From an uncultured Clostridia bacterium (lineage in GTDB: Bacteria > Bacillota > Clostridia > Oscillospirales > Acutalibacteraceae): a DNA stretch of 42,972 nucleotides. Location: the NCBI GenBank assembly GCA_947624835.1, contig CANQLX010000007.1:1-42972 (forward strand). Reading direction: 5' to 3'. The notes below the pieces were generated by a model. That model searched no databases, had not been told where the DNA came from, and was given only the letters and a program-made list of their open reading frames with translations. Below are positions 9,197 to 17,896 of this stretch, piece after piece (positions within the stretch are counted from its first letter, which is position 1; every line of letters starts with the position of its first letter). A program made the position numbers and the translations under genes.

Positions 9197-9634
9197 TTGA
9201 GAATTTCAACAAAAGGACGGTATGCCCTTCGTATGCTTCTCGACCTTGCCGAGCACCGCAACGACGGCTATATCGCACTCAAGGATATTGCAGCAAGGCA
9301 GGATATATCGAAAAAATATCTTGAGCAGATTGTGCCTGTTCTCAACAGATCCGATATTCTCAGTACTAACCGTGGATATCAGGGTGGCTATAAGCTTGCC
9401 AAATCTCCGGATAAATATACCGTCGGTGATATTCTTGCCCTCACTGAAGGCAGCCTTTCTCCGGTTGCCTGCCTTGAACATGATCCGATTGAATGTCCCC
9501 GCAGTGCAGATTGTGCCACTCTTCCGGTATGGCAGGGATTAAAAAAGGTTATTTGCGATTATTTATATGGTATAACCCTACAGGATATACTTGATATGCA
9601 AAACGAAAAATATCAGAATGATTATGTGATATGA
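9197..9634 (+). CDS. Rrf2/IscR-family Fe-S transcriptional regulator
   Basis: 145 residues starting at TTG 9197, with a perfect AAGGAGG at 9182-9188. The start MRISTKGRYALRMLLDLA and the wing GYQGGYKLAKSP are hallmarks of the Rrf2 winged-helix family. Three cysteines in the pattern C-x7-C-x5-C (VACLEHDPIEC, PRSADC) sit where IscR and its clostridial relatives bind a [2Fe-2S] cluster, so it probably senses Fe-S supply, redox state or nitric oxide. CymR-type members lack these cysteines, which argues against a cysteine-metabolism role. No isc/suf genes adjoin it; it is followed by two tRNA genes. Regulation of the hydrogenase-maturation genes elsewhere in the window is possible but untested. 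Confidence 0.92.
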   Translation: MRISTKGRYALRMLLDLAEHRNDGYIALKDIAARQDISKKYLEQIVPVLNRSDILSTNRGYQGGYKLAKSPDKYTVGDILALTEGSLSPVACLEHDPIECPRSADCATLPVWQGLKKVICDYLYGITLQDILDMQNEKYQNDYVI

Positions 9635-9706
9635 ATTACATTACCCGTACACATATTCGGCTGCCTGTCTGTGTCGTATTTACTCCGATATTTTTGTGAT
9701 ATAATT

Positions 9707-9754
9707 TTTTTTAAAAAAAGTGTTGACAAACAGGCAGTGATATGGTATTATAAT
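9707..9754 (+). promoter_or_regulatory. tRNA promoter with UP-like A/T tract
   Basis: TTGACA at 9723-9728, 17-bp spacer, TATTAT at 9746-9751 (or TATAAT at 9749-9754), directly preceded by a run of T8 then A7 that resembles an UP element. It lies about 31 bp upstream of the first tRNA. This is one of the strongest promoters in the window. Confidence 0.8.
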
Positions 9755-9784
9755 AAAGCCGTTGGAAAACGGCGAAAGAAATAA

Positions 9785-9857
9785 GCTGGTGTAGCTCAGT
9801 TGGTAGAGCAGCTGATTTGTAATCAGCAGGTCGGGAGTTCGAGTCTGTCCACCAGCT
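9785..9857 (+). tRNA. tRNA-Thr (anticodon TGT)
   Basis: 73 nt cloverleaf. The acceptor stem GCTGGTG (9785-9791) pairs perfectly with CACCAGC (9850-9856), discriminator T9857. The D-arm has the TAGCTCAGTTGGTAGAGCA type sequence; the anticodon stem GCTGA/TCAGC encloses TTTGTAA with anticodon TGT at 9818-9820; the T-loop is GTTCGAG. The 3' CCA is not encoded. Confidence 0.97.
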
Positions 9858-9866
9858 TTATATTAC

Positions 9867-9947
9867 GGGGGAGTTCCAGAGCGGTCAAATGGGGCAGACT
9901 GTAAATCTGTTGCTTCGGCTTCGGTGGTTCGAATCCGCCCTCCCCCA
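9867..9947 (+). tRNA. tRNA-Tyr (anticodon GTA)
   Basis: 81 nt class II tRNA with a long variable arm. The acceptor GGGGGAG (9867-9873) pairs with CTCCCCC (9940-9946), discriminator A9947. The anticodon stem GCAGA/TCTGT encloses anticodon GTA at 9901-9903; the variable arm is GCTTCGGCTTCGG-like; the T-loop is GTTCGAA. CCA is not encoded. It lies nine bases after tRNA-Thr, so the two are co-transcribed. Confidence 0.97.
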
Positions 9948-9953
9948 CTTGGT

Positions 9954-9987
9954 ATCTGTGTTCGCTTTTTGCGGATGCAGATTTTTT
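9954..9987 (+). terminator. Terminator of the tRNA unit
   Basis: The 12-bp stem 9954-9965 / 9971-9982 (three G.T wobbles) closes a T5 loop and is followed by a T tract. Confidence 0.8.
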
Positions 9988-10037
9988 ATATAATTAATAA
10001 TTTTCATTAAAATATTAATCCACAGGGAGAAAACACG

Positions 10038-10661
10038 ATGCTGTACACTGATATAGAAAAAAAATATGGATTTAAATTTCCGGCAAAATTCCATCGGATT
10101 CTTGAAACAGGTGCTTTAGAGTGGGCAGAAAACGGAGTAGAAAACTTTAGAAGTAATATGAAGAAATATGTCGATGATCCTGCCGCCTTTATGATGATAA
10201 ACGCAGACTGCGAGCTCATTTTCACTGATGTTTTTGAGGAATATATGCAGGATATCGAAGAAATTAAAAAATTAGGCGAAGAGTACCAAAATCTTACGCT
10301 TAACCCCCAATACAGATTTATACCTTTCGCTTATACAGGGAGCGGAGATATCTTCTGCTTTGTTTACGTGGAAGATAATGAGCCTTTTGTTATTTTGTTA
10401 TTTCACGATATATTTGAATATGAATTTTACGGTAAGGATTTTGACGAATTTATGTATATGATGATGCTTAATGCAGCATCATGTTCACTGCATGACGGAG
10501 AAGATTATAAAACCGAAACGTGGATAAAACATCTTGATTATCTTTCCGATAAATATAGAAATATGCTTGAAAGTTCGTCCTTTACAAATGAAGAGGAAGC
10601 CGATGCTGAGTTAATAAAGATAATAGATAGTAAACAGTTTGAAATATGGGTTGAGCTTTAG
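10038..10661 (+). CDS. SMI1/KNR4 (SUKH) family protein
   Basis: 207 residues. The N-terminus YTDIEKKYGFKFPAKF, followed by FIPFAYTGSGDIFCFVY and the hydrophobic strand PFVILLFHDI, is the characteristic SUKH/SMI1-KNR4 arrangement: initial helix with I-x-x-x-E, then the G-D-x-x-x-F core. SUKH proteins are widespread bacterial immunity proteins against polymorphic (contact-dependent) toxins, and some act as general stress proteins. No toxin gene is adjacent, so this is an orphan copy. It is cytoplasmic, with no signal or membrane segment. AGGGAGA nine bases upstream supports the ATG. It may be read from the tRNA promoter if the intervening terminator leaks; no clear promoter of its own was seen. 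Confidence 0.85.
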   Translation: MLYTDIEKKYGFKFPAKFHRILETGALEWAENGVENFRSNMKKYVDDPAAFMMINADCELIFTDVFEEYMQDIEEIKKLGEEYQNLTLNPQYRFIPFAYTGSGDIFCFVYVEDNEPFVILLFHDIFEYEFYGKDFDEFMYMMMLNAASCSLHDGEDYKTETWIKHLDYLSDKYRNMLESSSFTNEEEADAELIKIIDSKQFEIWVEL

Positions 10662-10875
10662 GATAACCGAAACACATACTAAACTCCCATGGCTGTGCTT
10701 GAAGCAGTAATTGCTACCAAGGAAATACAAAGAATTTTCTTTACATTTTTATTTTTGTTTTTCCTTTCTTGATCAATGTTATTGTCTTTCTGACATATAT
10801 ATTTTAACACTGATACTGTAAAGAACGTTACACTTGTACTGTAAAATAGCGATAAATTAAGTATAAAATAAAAGT

Positions 10876-10922
10876 GCCGCCGTATTAAGCCTAACAGCTT
10901 ATACGACGGCGACTTATTTTTT
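10876..10922. terminator. Bidirectional terminator between convergent genes
   Basis: The arm GCCGCCGTATTAAGC (10876-10890) pairs with 10897-10910 through 13 base pairs with one mismatch and one bulge. A T tract follows on the plus strand (10914-10922), and an A-rich stretch before it gives T-rich sequence on the minus strand. It lies downstream of both the SUKH gene and the lipoprotein gene. The rest of 10662-11007 holds no convincing gene. Confidence 0.8.
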
Positions 10923-11007
10923 CGGTTTTCCGACTGCACATTATTAACTTTTCAGTCAGATACTCTGCAACTTATTCCTTTACTTCAACCTGTCATTCAT
11001 AAACCTG

Positions 11008-12510
11008 TTACATTGTAAATTCTACAGTATTGCTCAGCTTTACATATCCGCTGCTTCCGTCCTCATTATCCCTCCAACCCTCAAGATGCATAGTATATTT
11101 TCCTCCTTTACCGGCATCAATCTCTCTCATTATGTTCATGGGAAATACGGTTTCATCTGCTGCATTTCTGTTGAGTACCAATTTTCCGTTTTCATCAGTG
11201 ATTACCCAACCAAGATTTTTATATTCCTTATCCAATACACTTCTGCTGATATTTCCCTGTTCGTCCATTTTAAGCGTATATACCGTTTCATCAGAATACA
11301 GAGCCGTTGTTTTGTCCTGAGAGCAATAATACGGAAAATTCTCCCCATTTACCTTTACATTATTTTCGCAGTTTATATAACTTCCGCCTGAACCCCAACC
11401 GACAAAGGCACCTGAGGCGTTCTCCCTTCCATATACCTCACCGCTTGCTTTGACATTCGTGAAAGTCTTTTCGCCGTTGCACTCTCCGCTGAAAATACCA
11501 ACAGATCCTCTTCCGGAAATATGAGCATTATCAACTGTGATATCACTTACGGAAATGCCGCTTACATATCCGGTAATGCCGACATCCAATTCATTTGTTT
11601 TAATATTAAGACCGCTTAATTTATGGTTCTGTCCGTAAATACTTACAAAAAGATTAGTAAAGTTGCTCCAACCTATAGGCGCCCATTTATATCCGGTAAG
11701 ATCAATATCGTTTTCAAGATAAATACTGATAACACTCTCTCCGTCTGCGACAACATTGGCATAATATACGGCACTTGCAAGCTCCTGCGGGGTTGAAACA
11801 TGAAAATACGGTGCATTTTCCACTGCCCACTTCTTGTCTGCCAATTTCATTATATCCCCGGTATATCCCTCACGCTCCCAATCGGATTTATATGATGTGA
11901 CATCCTTTTCATAGGCATATTCCGACACATCAAACTGCATTGCAGTTCCGTATTCGTAGATATCGACAAGTACGTAATAACCGTCACCTATAAGGTTAAA
12001 TGTTACAGTATTGTTTTCCGTATCAACCTTGGCACTGTCTATCAAGTCAAAATCATCAACTTCCTCCGGATAATGCAGAGCCATAATGTTTTTTTCGGGT
12101 ACTCCCCTCAGCTCGTCCTCATTATAACAAAGCTCCAGGGTCGGCTTTTTGAGATTATCCGAATATGTAATCTCAATGGGTGCACCAATTATTCCCACAG
12201 TACTGCTTACCATAACGTGTCCGGGGTATGACGGGTGAATCCGGCAAAGCTTATTTATATCCCCTTTACACGTCGCAGAAAGTGTAAATCCGGTTATCTC
12301 AGGCTTTTCTTTGACATCAACAACTTCATTAATTACCTGATGTTTTTCCGTTACGTCTTTATCGGCGGTTATTTCAACTTCTGAGCTTTCATCCGGCAGG
12401 CTTTTCTGTACTTCGGTCTGTACGGAGGCTCCTCTCTCTAGACCGCACCCCGAACAAACAAACGAGACAACCCCCAACACAACTAATAATTTCATCAACT
12501 TTGTTTTCAT
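11008..12510 (-). CDS. Putative surface lipoprotein with GLUG-like repeat region
   Basis: 500 residues. The N-terminus (MKTKLMKLLVVLGVVSFVCSGCG) is a lipoprotein-type signal: basic n-region, hydrophobic core and SGC at the cleavage site, although position -3 is Cys rather than Leu. An acidic linker follows. Around residues 245-380, segments of the type SIYGQNHKLSGLNI, SVGIFSGECNG and SGAFVGWGSGG recur with turn-strand spacing typical of GLUG/beta-helix surface proteins. The mature protein is probably exported and lipid-anchored. No enzyme motif is seen. The start is supported by AAAGGGGA. The gene begins 31 bp after dnaE ends and may be co-transcribed with it; the bidirectional terminator at 10.88 kb closes the unit. 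Function is unknown; carbohydrate or host-surface binding is a guess from the fold type. Confidence 0.75.
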   Translation of the reverse strand: MKTKLMKLLVVLGVVSFVCSGCGLERGASVQTEVQKSLPDESSEVEITADKDVTEKHQVINEVVDVKEKPEITGFTLSATCKGDINKLCRIHPSYPGHVMVSSTVGIIGAPIEITYSDNLKKPTLELCYNEDELRGVPEKNIMALHYPEEVDDFDLIDSAKVDTENNTVTFNLIGDGYYVLVDIYEYGTAMQFDVSEYAYEKDVTSYKSDWEREGYTGDIMKLADKKWAVENAPYFHVSTPQELASAVYYANVVADGESVISIYLENDIDLTGYKWAPIGWSNFTNLFVSIYGQNHKLSGLNIKTNELDVGITGYVSGISVSDITVDNAHISGRGSVGIFSGECNGEKTFTNVKASGEVYGRENASGAFVGWGSGGSYINCENNVKVNGENFPYYCSQDKTTALYSDETVYTLKMDEQGNISRSVLDKEYKNLGWVITDENGKLVLNRNAADETVFPMNIMREIDAGKGGKYTMHLEGWRDNEDGSSGYVKLSNTVEFTM

Positions 12511-12541
12511 AGTTATCCCCTTTCAAGAGCATTATGCACTA

Positions 12542-15500
12542 CTACCTTACAAGGCTTACATTTTCCGTGCCGATCCTCCTTTTCAGTTCCCGTACCATAA
12601 CATCATTCACATCAACTCTCATTGATGCCGGAGTTCTCCACAGTTTTCTGCTTTCCGTAAAGAATATATAAAGCGGTTCACTTCCGTCAAATATGTCAAT
12701 TATCTGCTTTGCCCTAATATATTCCTCACAGGTGTCATTCGGCACACGAAGGTAAAGTCCGGGAGGAGTATTTTTCTTTTGTGAATCCATCAGCACAGAC
12801 GGAATGTTTTTTGATACCGGCATAAGCTTATCGCATATAATCTGAGGCACCTCGTCCTCACGCCTGCTGACAGTTCCCGACACCCTCACTATATTCCCCC
12901 CGACAATCATATTGCCGTATTCATCAAGTGTCCGGGGGAATACAAGCATTTCTACAGAGCCGTATTTATCCTCAATATTAACAAATGCCATTCTTGTATT
13001 GTTTTTCGTTATCTTTGATTTTATATTTGATATCATACATAATATTTCAACTCTTCTGCCGTCATAATATATATTTGTGTCCTCACTCAGTATATCGCAA
13101 AGTCTGTCAGTACCGCCTGATGCGATTATCTCATCATATTCCGACATTGGATGACCACTCAGGTATATTCCCGCTGTTTCTCTTTCCATGTCAAGAAGTT
13201 CACGTCTTGAAAACTCTACTGCATTTGGAAGCTCAGGTTCATTATGAAAGGCATCTTCTTCCCCAAACAGGTTCATCTGTCCCTCTATACTTATCCTCTT
13301 TTCCTCTGCTATGCTGTCGAGCATAACAGGCACAGACATGAGCATCTGTCTGCGGTTTGCCCCCATACCGTCAAGTGCCCCACATTTTATAAGATTTTCA
13401 ACTGCCCGTCTGTTAAGCTCCCTACTGTATACTCTTTTGCAGAAATCATAAAGCGAAATGAATTTTCCGTTCCTTCTCTCATCAATTATCGCCTCTATCA
13501 GACCCCTGCCAAGACTCTTTATTGCCATAAGACCGAAACGAATATTCTTTCCGCTCACGGTAAAGCCTAAATCACTTTCGTTAATATTCGGCGGTAATAC
13601 TTCTATATTCCGTTTTGAACATTCATCTATATATGATGCAACCTTGCCTGCATCACCAAGTACGCTTGTGAGCAGAGCTGCCATAAATTCACACGGATAA
13701 TGGTATTTTTCATAGGCTGTCTGGTAGGAAATGTATGCATAAGCAGCTGCATGAGCCCTGTTGAACGCATATGAAGCAAAGCTTTCCATTTCCGAAAAAA
13801 TATCAAGTGCGGTCTCTTCGGGTATTCCCCTACGTATGCAGCCGTCAACAATAACATTACCATTTTCATCCGTAAGTCCGTCTATAAATATCTGCTTTTC
13901 CTGTTCCATAACACTTTTTTTCTTTTTTGCCATTGCCCTGCGTACGATATCAGCTCTTCCGAGAGAATAGCCTGCAAGAGTTCTGAATATTTGCATAACC
14001 TGCTCCTGATATACAATGCAGCCGTAGGTCACATCAAGAATAGGCTTAAGCAGCGGATGCTTATATGTTATTTTTTCGGGATGATGTCGGTTTTCAATAT
14101 ATCTCGGTATGCTGTCCATGGGACCGGGACGGTAAAGGGAAATTACTGCTATGATATCCTCAAGGCTTTCGGGACAAAGACGTGTAAGTACGTTTTTCAT
14201 GCCCTTTGATTCAAACTGAAATACACCCTCGGTATCAGCTCTTGAGTACATCTCAAATACCCCCTTATCATCATCGGGAATATTATTAACTGAAAAATTC
14301 GGGTCATTCTTCTGTATCATTTTTTCCGCTTCACGCAGTACCGTAAGATTTCTCAGTCCGAGGAAATCCATTTTCAGCAGTCCGAGCTCGTCAAGCTCTG
14401 TCATTGTAAACTGCGTTACAACCGTATCGTCATTTTTTGCAACAGGCACATAATCGGTAACAGACTTGTCCGTTATTACAACACCTGCCGCATGAGTTGT
14501 TGTATTTCTCGGCATACCCTCAAGCTTCATAGCTGTGTCTATAAGGCTTTGTATCTGTTCGTCACCATCATATAATGCTTTAAGGTCTTTTGATATCTGT
14601 AATGCCTTTTCTATCGTCATCCCTATATCACGGGGAATAAGCTTTGCAACCTTGTCGCATACGGCATACGGGACGGCAAGTGCCCGTCCGACATCTCTCA
14701 CTGCTCCCCTTGCAGCCATTGTACCGAATGCCGCTATCTGTGCAACATGATCCGCACCGTATTTTCTTATGACGTAATCAATTACCTCCTGCCTGCGTTC
14801 GGTGCAAAAGTCTATATCAAAATCAGGCATACTCACTCTTTCGGGATTGAGAAAGCGCTCAAAGAGAAGATTATACTTTATGGGGTCAATTTCCGTTATG
14901 CCTATACAATATGCTGCAAGACTTCCCGCACCTGAGCCTCTCCCTGCTCCTACGGGAATACCATGAGACTTTGCAAAATTTACATAATCGGCAACTATAA
15001 GATAATAATCTATATATCCCATTTGAGATACAATACCTATTTCATATTCAAGCCTGTCCGTCACCGACTTATCCGGATTTTCTCCGTAATATTTTCTGAG
15101 CCCATCATAACAGATACGTCTGAAATATTTAAGATGATCCTCATTACCAGGCACATCAAAGCGTGGCAGCTTTATTTTTCCAAATTCTATCTCAACATTA
15201 CATCTATCCGCTATTTTTGCCGTGTTCTCTATTGCCTCGGGTATTGAAGGAAATACTGACAGCATTTCCTCCTCACTTTTCAGATAAAACTCATCTGTGG
15301 GAAATGCCATAGGGTTTTCTTCATTTACCGTCTTGTTTGTTTGAATACATAAAAGTACATTCTGCGTTTTACTGTCCTCTTTTTTGATATAATGACAGTC
15401 ATTTGTAGCAACAAGAGGAATATTCAATTCTTTTGACAGACGAATTATAAGCGGATTTATTCTTTTTTGCTCCGCTATTCCGTGGTCCTGTATTTCGAGG

Positions 15501-16015
15501 AAATAGTTATTCTCTCCAAATATTTTCTGATATTCAAGTGCCTTAGCCCTTGCCCCATCATAATCGTTATTCATAAGAGCACGGGGAACATCCCCTGCAA
15601 GACAAGCAGAAAGTGCAATAAGCCCCTCGTGGTATTTTTCGAGCAACTCCATATCCACTCTGGGTTTACCATAGAAACCCTCCGTCCACGCAAGGGAATC
15701 AAGCTTTATAAGATTTCGGTAGCCCGTATTATTTTCGCAAAGAAGTATGAGATGACGGTTTTCTCTGTCAATTCCTGCTTCTCTGTCTGTACGTCCTCTC
15801 GGAGCGACATATACCTCACAGCCGATTATCGGCTTTATCCCCTCGGCTTTCGCCGCTTTATAAAATTCTATAACACCATACATGACACCGTGGTCGGTTA
15901 TTGCTATACTGTCCTGTCCGAGTGCCTTTGCCGTGCCAACAAGCTCCTTTATTTTACACGCACCGTCAAGCAGGCTGTATACCGTATGTACATGAAGGTG
16001 AACAAAGCCGCCCAT
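12542..16015 (-). CDS. dnaE: DNA polymerase III alpha subunit, DnaE type
   Basis: 1157 residues, the usual DnaE length. The N-terminal PHP domain starts HLHVHTVYSLLDG with ITDHGVMYG. The polymerase active site contains GRGSGAGSLAAY (358-369) and PDFDIDF (397-403), with the catalytic Asp pair. Further motifs are THAAGVVI and YRPGPMDSIPRYI. The C-terminal part holds a helix-hairpin-helix stretch and an OB fold (AFVNIEDKYGSVEMLVFP, near 1020). It makes DNA during replication alongside PolC, which is also encoded in this window; in Firmicutes DnaE is known to extend RNA primers before hand-over to PolC. GGAAAGGACAG precedes the ATG. It is third in a leftward unit after the methyltransferase and GNAT genes (36-bp gap). 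Confidence 0.97.
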   Translation of the reverse strand: MGGFVHLHVHTVYSLLDGACKIKELVGTAKALGQDSIAITDHGVMYGVIEFYKAAKAEGIKPIIGCEVYVAPRGRTDREAGIDRENRHLILLCENNTGYRNLIKLDSLAWTEGFYGKPRVDMELLEKYHEGLIALSACLAGDVPRALMNNDYDGARAKALEYQKIFGENNYFLEIQDHGIAEQKRINPLIIRLSKELNIPLVATNDCHYIKKEDSKTQNVLLCIQTNKTVNEENPMAFPTDEFYLKSEEEMLSVFPSIPEAIENTAKIADRCNVEIEFGKIKLPRFDVPGNEDHLKYFRRICYDGLRKYYGENPDKSVTDRLEYEIGIVSQMGYIDYYLIVADYVNFAKSHGIPVGAGRGSGAGSLAAYCIGITEIDPIKYNLLFERFLNPERVSMPDFDIDFCTERRQEVIDYVIRKYGADHVAQIAAFGTMAARGAVRDVGRALAVPYAVCDKVAKLIPRDIGMTIEKALQISKDLKALYDGDEQIQSLIDTAMKLEGMPRNTTTHAAGVVITDKSVTDYVPVAKNDDTVVTQFTMTELDELGLLKMDFLGLRNLTVLREAEKMIQKNDPNFSVNNIPDDDKGVFEMYSRADTEGVFQFESKGMKNVLTRLCPESLEDIIAVISLYRPGPMDSIPRYIENRHHPEKITYKHPLLKPILDVTYGCIVYQEQVMQIFRTLAGYSLGRADIVRRAMAKKKKSVMEQEKQIFIDGLTDENGNVIVDGCIRRGIPEETALDIFSEMESFASYAFNRAHAAAYAYISYQTAYEKYHYPCEFMAALLTSVLGDAGKVASYIDECSKRNIEVLPPNINESDLGFTVSGKNIRFGLMAIKSLGRGLIEAIIDERRNGKFISLYDFCKRVYSRELNRRAVENLIKCGALDGMGANRRQMLMSVPVMLDSIAEEKRISIEGQMNLFGEEDAFHNEPELPNAVEFSRRELLDMERETAGIYLSGHPMSEYDEIIASGGTDRLCDILSEDTNIYYDGRRVEILCMISNIKSKITKNNTRMAFVNIEDKYGSVEMLVFPRTLDEYGNMIVGGNIVRVSGTVSRREDEVPQIICDKLMPVSKNIPSVLMDSQKKNTPPGLYLRVPNDTCEEYIRAKQIIDIFDGSEPLYIFFTESRKLWRTPASMRVDVNDVMVRELKRRIGTENVSLVR

Positions 16016-16051
16016 AGTTACTGTCCTTTCCTAAAATATGATTCTTTTCAG

Positions 16052-16570
16052 CTAAATAAATAATTCATACATAACTTCTTTTCTTATTTCATCGGAAATA
16101 CGGTTTTTCCTGCCGCTGTATATATTTACAAGTGTCATACCCAATTTTTCCATTATGCGGATTGAAGAACGGTTTTCACTGTCTGCATGGGCAATATAAT
16201 GCGTAAGGTTATATTTTTCCCTGCAATATTCCATAAAAGATTTTGCTGCCTCAAATGTATAACCGTTTCCCCAATAGTTTCTGTCAATTATCCACCCAAG
16301 CTCACCGGTTTTTCCGTTATTGACAAACTCTATACTTACCGCCCCTATATGTATGCCGTCAAGTATTATAGCCGCATCAAGATATTCCGGTTTTCCCTTT
16401 TCCCACTGCATATATGCCTTATGGAGATAATCCATTACCTCCTTATAGTTCTCGCAGGGCAAAAAGATCATCATTCGTGCATTTTCGGAGTCTGTCATAT
16501 ATTTGCAGGCTGTAGGAAAATGCTTAGTACTGAGTGGTTCAAGGATAAGTCTGGCTGTTTTTATTATCAT
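16052..16570 (-). CDS. GNAT N-acetyltransferase, RimJ/RimL type
   Basis: 172 residues. The opening IKTARLILEPL and the acetyl-CoA-binding segment DRNYWGNGYTFEAAKSFMEY (the R-x-x-G-x-G/A-type loop and following helix), then SENRSSIRIMEKLGM, are standard for RimJ/RimL-like GNAT enzymes. These move an acetyl group from acetyl-CoA to protein N-termini or small amines. The substrate cannot be read from the sequence. It is cytoplasmic with no extra domain. AGGA precedes the ATG by eight bases. It lies 56 bp after the methyltransferase and 36 bp before dnaE, in an apparent operon, though a functional link to replication is unlikely. Confidence 0.9.
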   Translation of the reverse strand: MIIKTARLILEPLSTKHFPTACKYMTDSENARMMIFLPCENYKEVMDYLHKAYMQWEKGKPEYLDAAIILDGIHIGAVSIEFVNNGKTGELGWIIDRNYWGNGYTFEAAKSFMEYCREKYNLTHYIAHADSENRSSIRIMEKLGMTLVNIYSGRKNRISDEIRKEVMYELFI

Positions 16571-16626
16571 ATCAAGTCCTGATCTCCTCTTTATACCATG
16601 AAAATAAGCCTTAGAAAATCATATAA

Positions 16627-17763
16627 TTACCTTTTTATCTGCGGATTTTTAAAAAACATATACACCTGACATTTTATCATACCGTTATACAGCTTTCTTC
16701 TTTTATCAGCAGGTCTGCCGAAAATATTTTCAAAGCTGTCATCGGGACTTATTATTGTATAGCTATAGCCCTGCCGCTTTTCAAATTTCTTACCCATTAT
16801 GCGATAAATATCCCTTGAACGGTCTATATCAAGAAGTCTTTCACCGTAAGGCGGATTACATATCACTGCCGCCCTTTCAAATTCAGCTTTGAAATCCGAA
16901 ATATCACGTCTTTCTGCATGGACACGCTTTTCCACCCCCGCCTTTTTTGCATTTGCAAGCGTAAGTTCAACAGCATTACTGTCTATATCGTATCCGTATG
17001 CCTCAAACTGCGCACTATGGTCTACAAGGTCAAAGCAACGCTCCCTCTCCCTCGACCATATCTCCGGGGGTATGACATCCCATTTCTCTGCGGCAAATCT
17101 TCTCAGTATTCCGGGGGCGACCTTCAGTGCCTTAAGTGCGGATTCAATAAGTATAGTCCCCGAACCGCAGAACGGGTCCACTACGGTACTGAACGGACGC
17201 ACATGGGAAAGATCCGCCATTGCTGCGGCAAGCGTTTCCTTTATAGGTGCAGCTGTGGAATCTCTACGGTAACCTCTTTTATGCAGTCCCTCACCGGAGG
17301 TATCAAGCATTATGCTTACCTTATCCTTCATAATGAGAAACTGTATTTGATGCCTTCCTCCTGTTTCATCAAGCCAGTCGGTACGATACTTTGACGAAAG
17401 CCGCTTGACAACTGCCTTTTTTATTATTTTCTGGCAATCAGGAACACTTGCAAGCTTTGAGCTTACGGAATGTCCCTTGACGGGAAATGCATCGTCCCTT
17501 CCGATCCACATTTCCCATTCTATTTTTTCCACTCCACGGAAAAGCTCTTCAAAGCTGTATGCGTGAAACTCACCAAGCAGTATCTGCACCCTTTCCGCAT
17601 ATCGTGACCAGAGATTAACCCTCGCAAGCGTGGAATAATCACCATCAAAAAGTACTCTGCCGTTTTCCGCCCTCACATTTTCTATATCCATTCTTTTTAG
17701 CTCGTCTGCACATATCCCCTCTATACCGAAAAGGCACGGTGCTGAAAATTGAATTTTTTTCAT
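16627..17763 (-). CDS. THUMP-domain rRNA (guanine-N2) methyltransferase, RlmL/YpsC-like
   Basis: 378 residues. The N-terminal ~160 residues form a ferredoxin-like plus THUMP RNA-binding region. The C-terminal part is a Rossmann methyltransferase with VVDPFCGSGTILIE as the SAM-binding motif I, acidic YGYDIDSNAVE, and the catalytic NPPYGERL motif that flips the target guanine for N2 methylation. The family (COG0116) modifies 23S rRNA. The length matches the single-domain Firmicute form (YpsC) rather than the fused E. coli RlmL. The start is supported by GAGGAA. It is the first gene of a leftward unit continuing into the GNAT and dnaE genes. The exact target nucleotide is not deducible. Confidence 0.92.
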   Translation of the reverse strand: MKKIQFSAPCLFGIEGICADELKRMDIENVRAENGRVLFDGDYSTLARVNLWSRYAERVQILLGEFHAYSFEELFRGVEKIEWEMWIGRDDAFPVKGHSVSSKLASVPDCQKIIKKAVVKRLSSKYRTDWLDETGGRHQIQFLIMKDKVSIMLDTSGEGLHKRGYRRDSTAAPIKETLAAAMADLSHVRPFSTVVDPFCGSGTILIESALKALKVAPGILRRFAAEKWDVIPPEIWSRERERCFDLVDHSAQFEAYGYDIDSNAVELTLANAKKAGVEKRVHAERRDISDFKAEFERAAVICNPPYGERLLDIDRSRDIYRIMGKKFEKRQGYSYTIISPDDSFENIFGRPADKRRKLYNGMIKCQVYMFFKNPQIKR

Positions 17764-17797
17764 AATTATTCCTCATTTACATTTTTTAACCAACTTA

Positions 17798-17826
17798 ATT
17801 GTACTCCATTCATTTTCAAAAAGCAA
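17798..17826 (-). promoter_or_regulatory. Promoter of the methyltransferase-dnaE unit
   Basis: Minus-strand -35 TTGCTT (plus 17821-17826), 17-bp spacer, -10 TACAAT (17798-17803), about 28 bp before the start at 17763 once the start-site offset is allowed for. Confidence 0.6.
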
Positions 17827-17896
17827 TATCATAAGCAAAGTTGTATAATAAATAGCTTACCGTCACATACCTCCATAAGATATTACGCATCTGTCA

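Noticed and set aside
9785..10661. tRNA genes as attachment site of an integrated element
   Set aside because: No integrase, no direct repeat of the tRNA 3' end downstream, and ordinary genes resume immediately.
10679..10939. Minus-strand 86-residue frame ending in a signal-peptide-like stretch (VKKILCISLVAITASS)
   Set aside because: No ribosome site with an in-frame standard start before the hydrophobic part, it runs through the bidirectional terminator, and it ends right after the signal-like segment. At most a truncated remnant.
15467..16063. Plus-strand 198-residue open frame
   Set aside because: Lies entirely antisense to the well-supported dnaE coding region; composition is that of a shadow frame.
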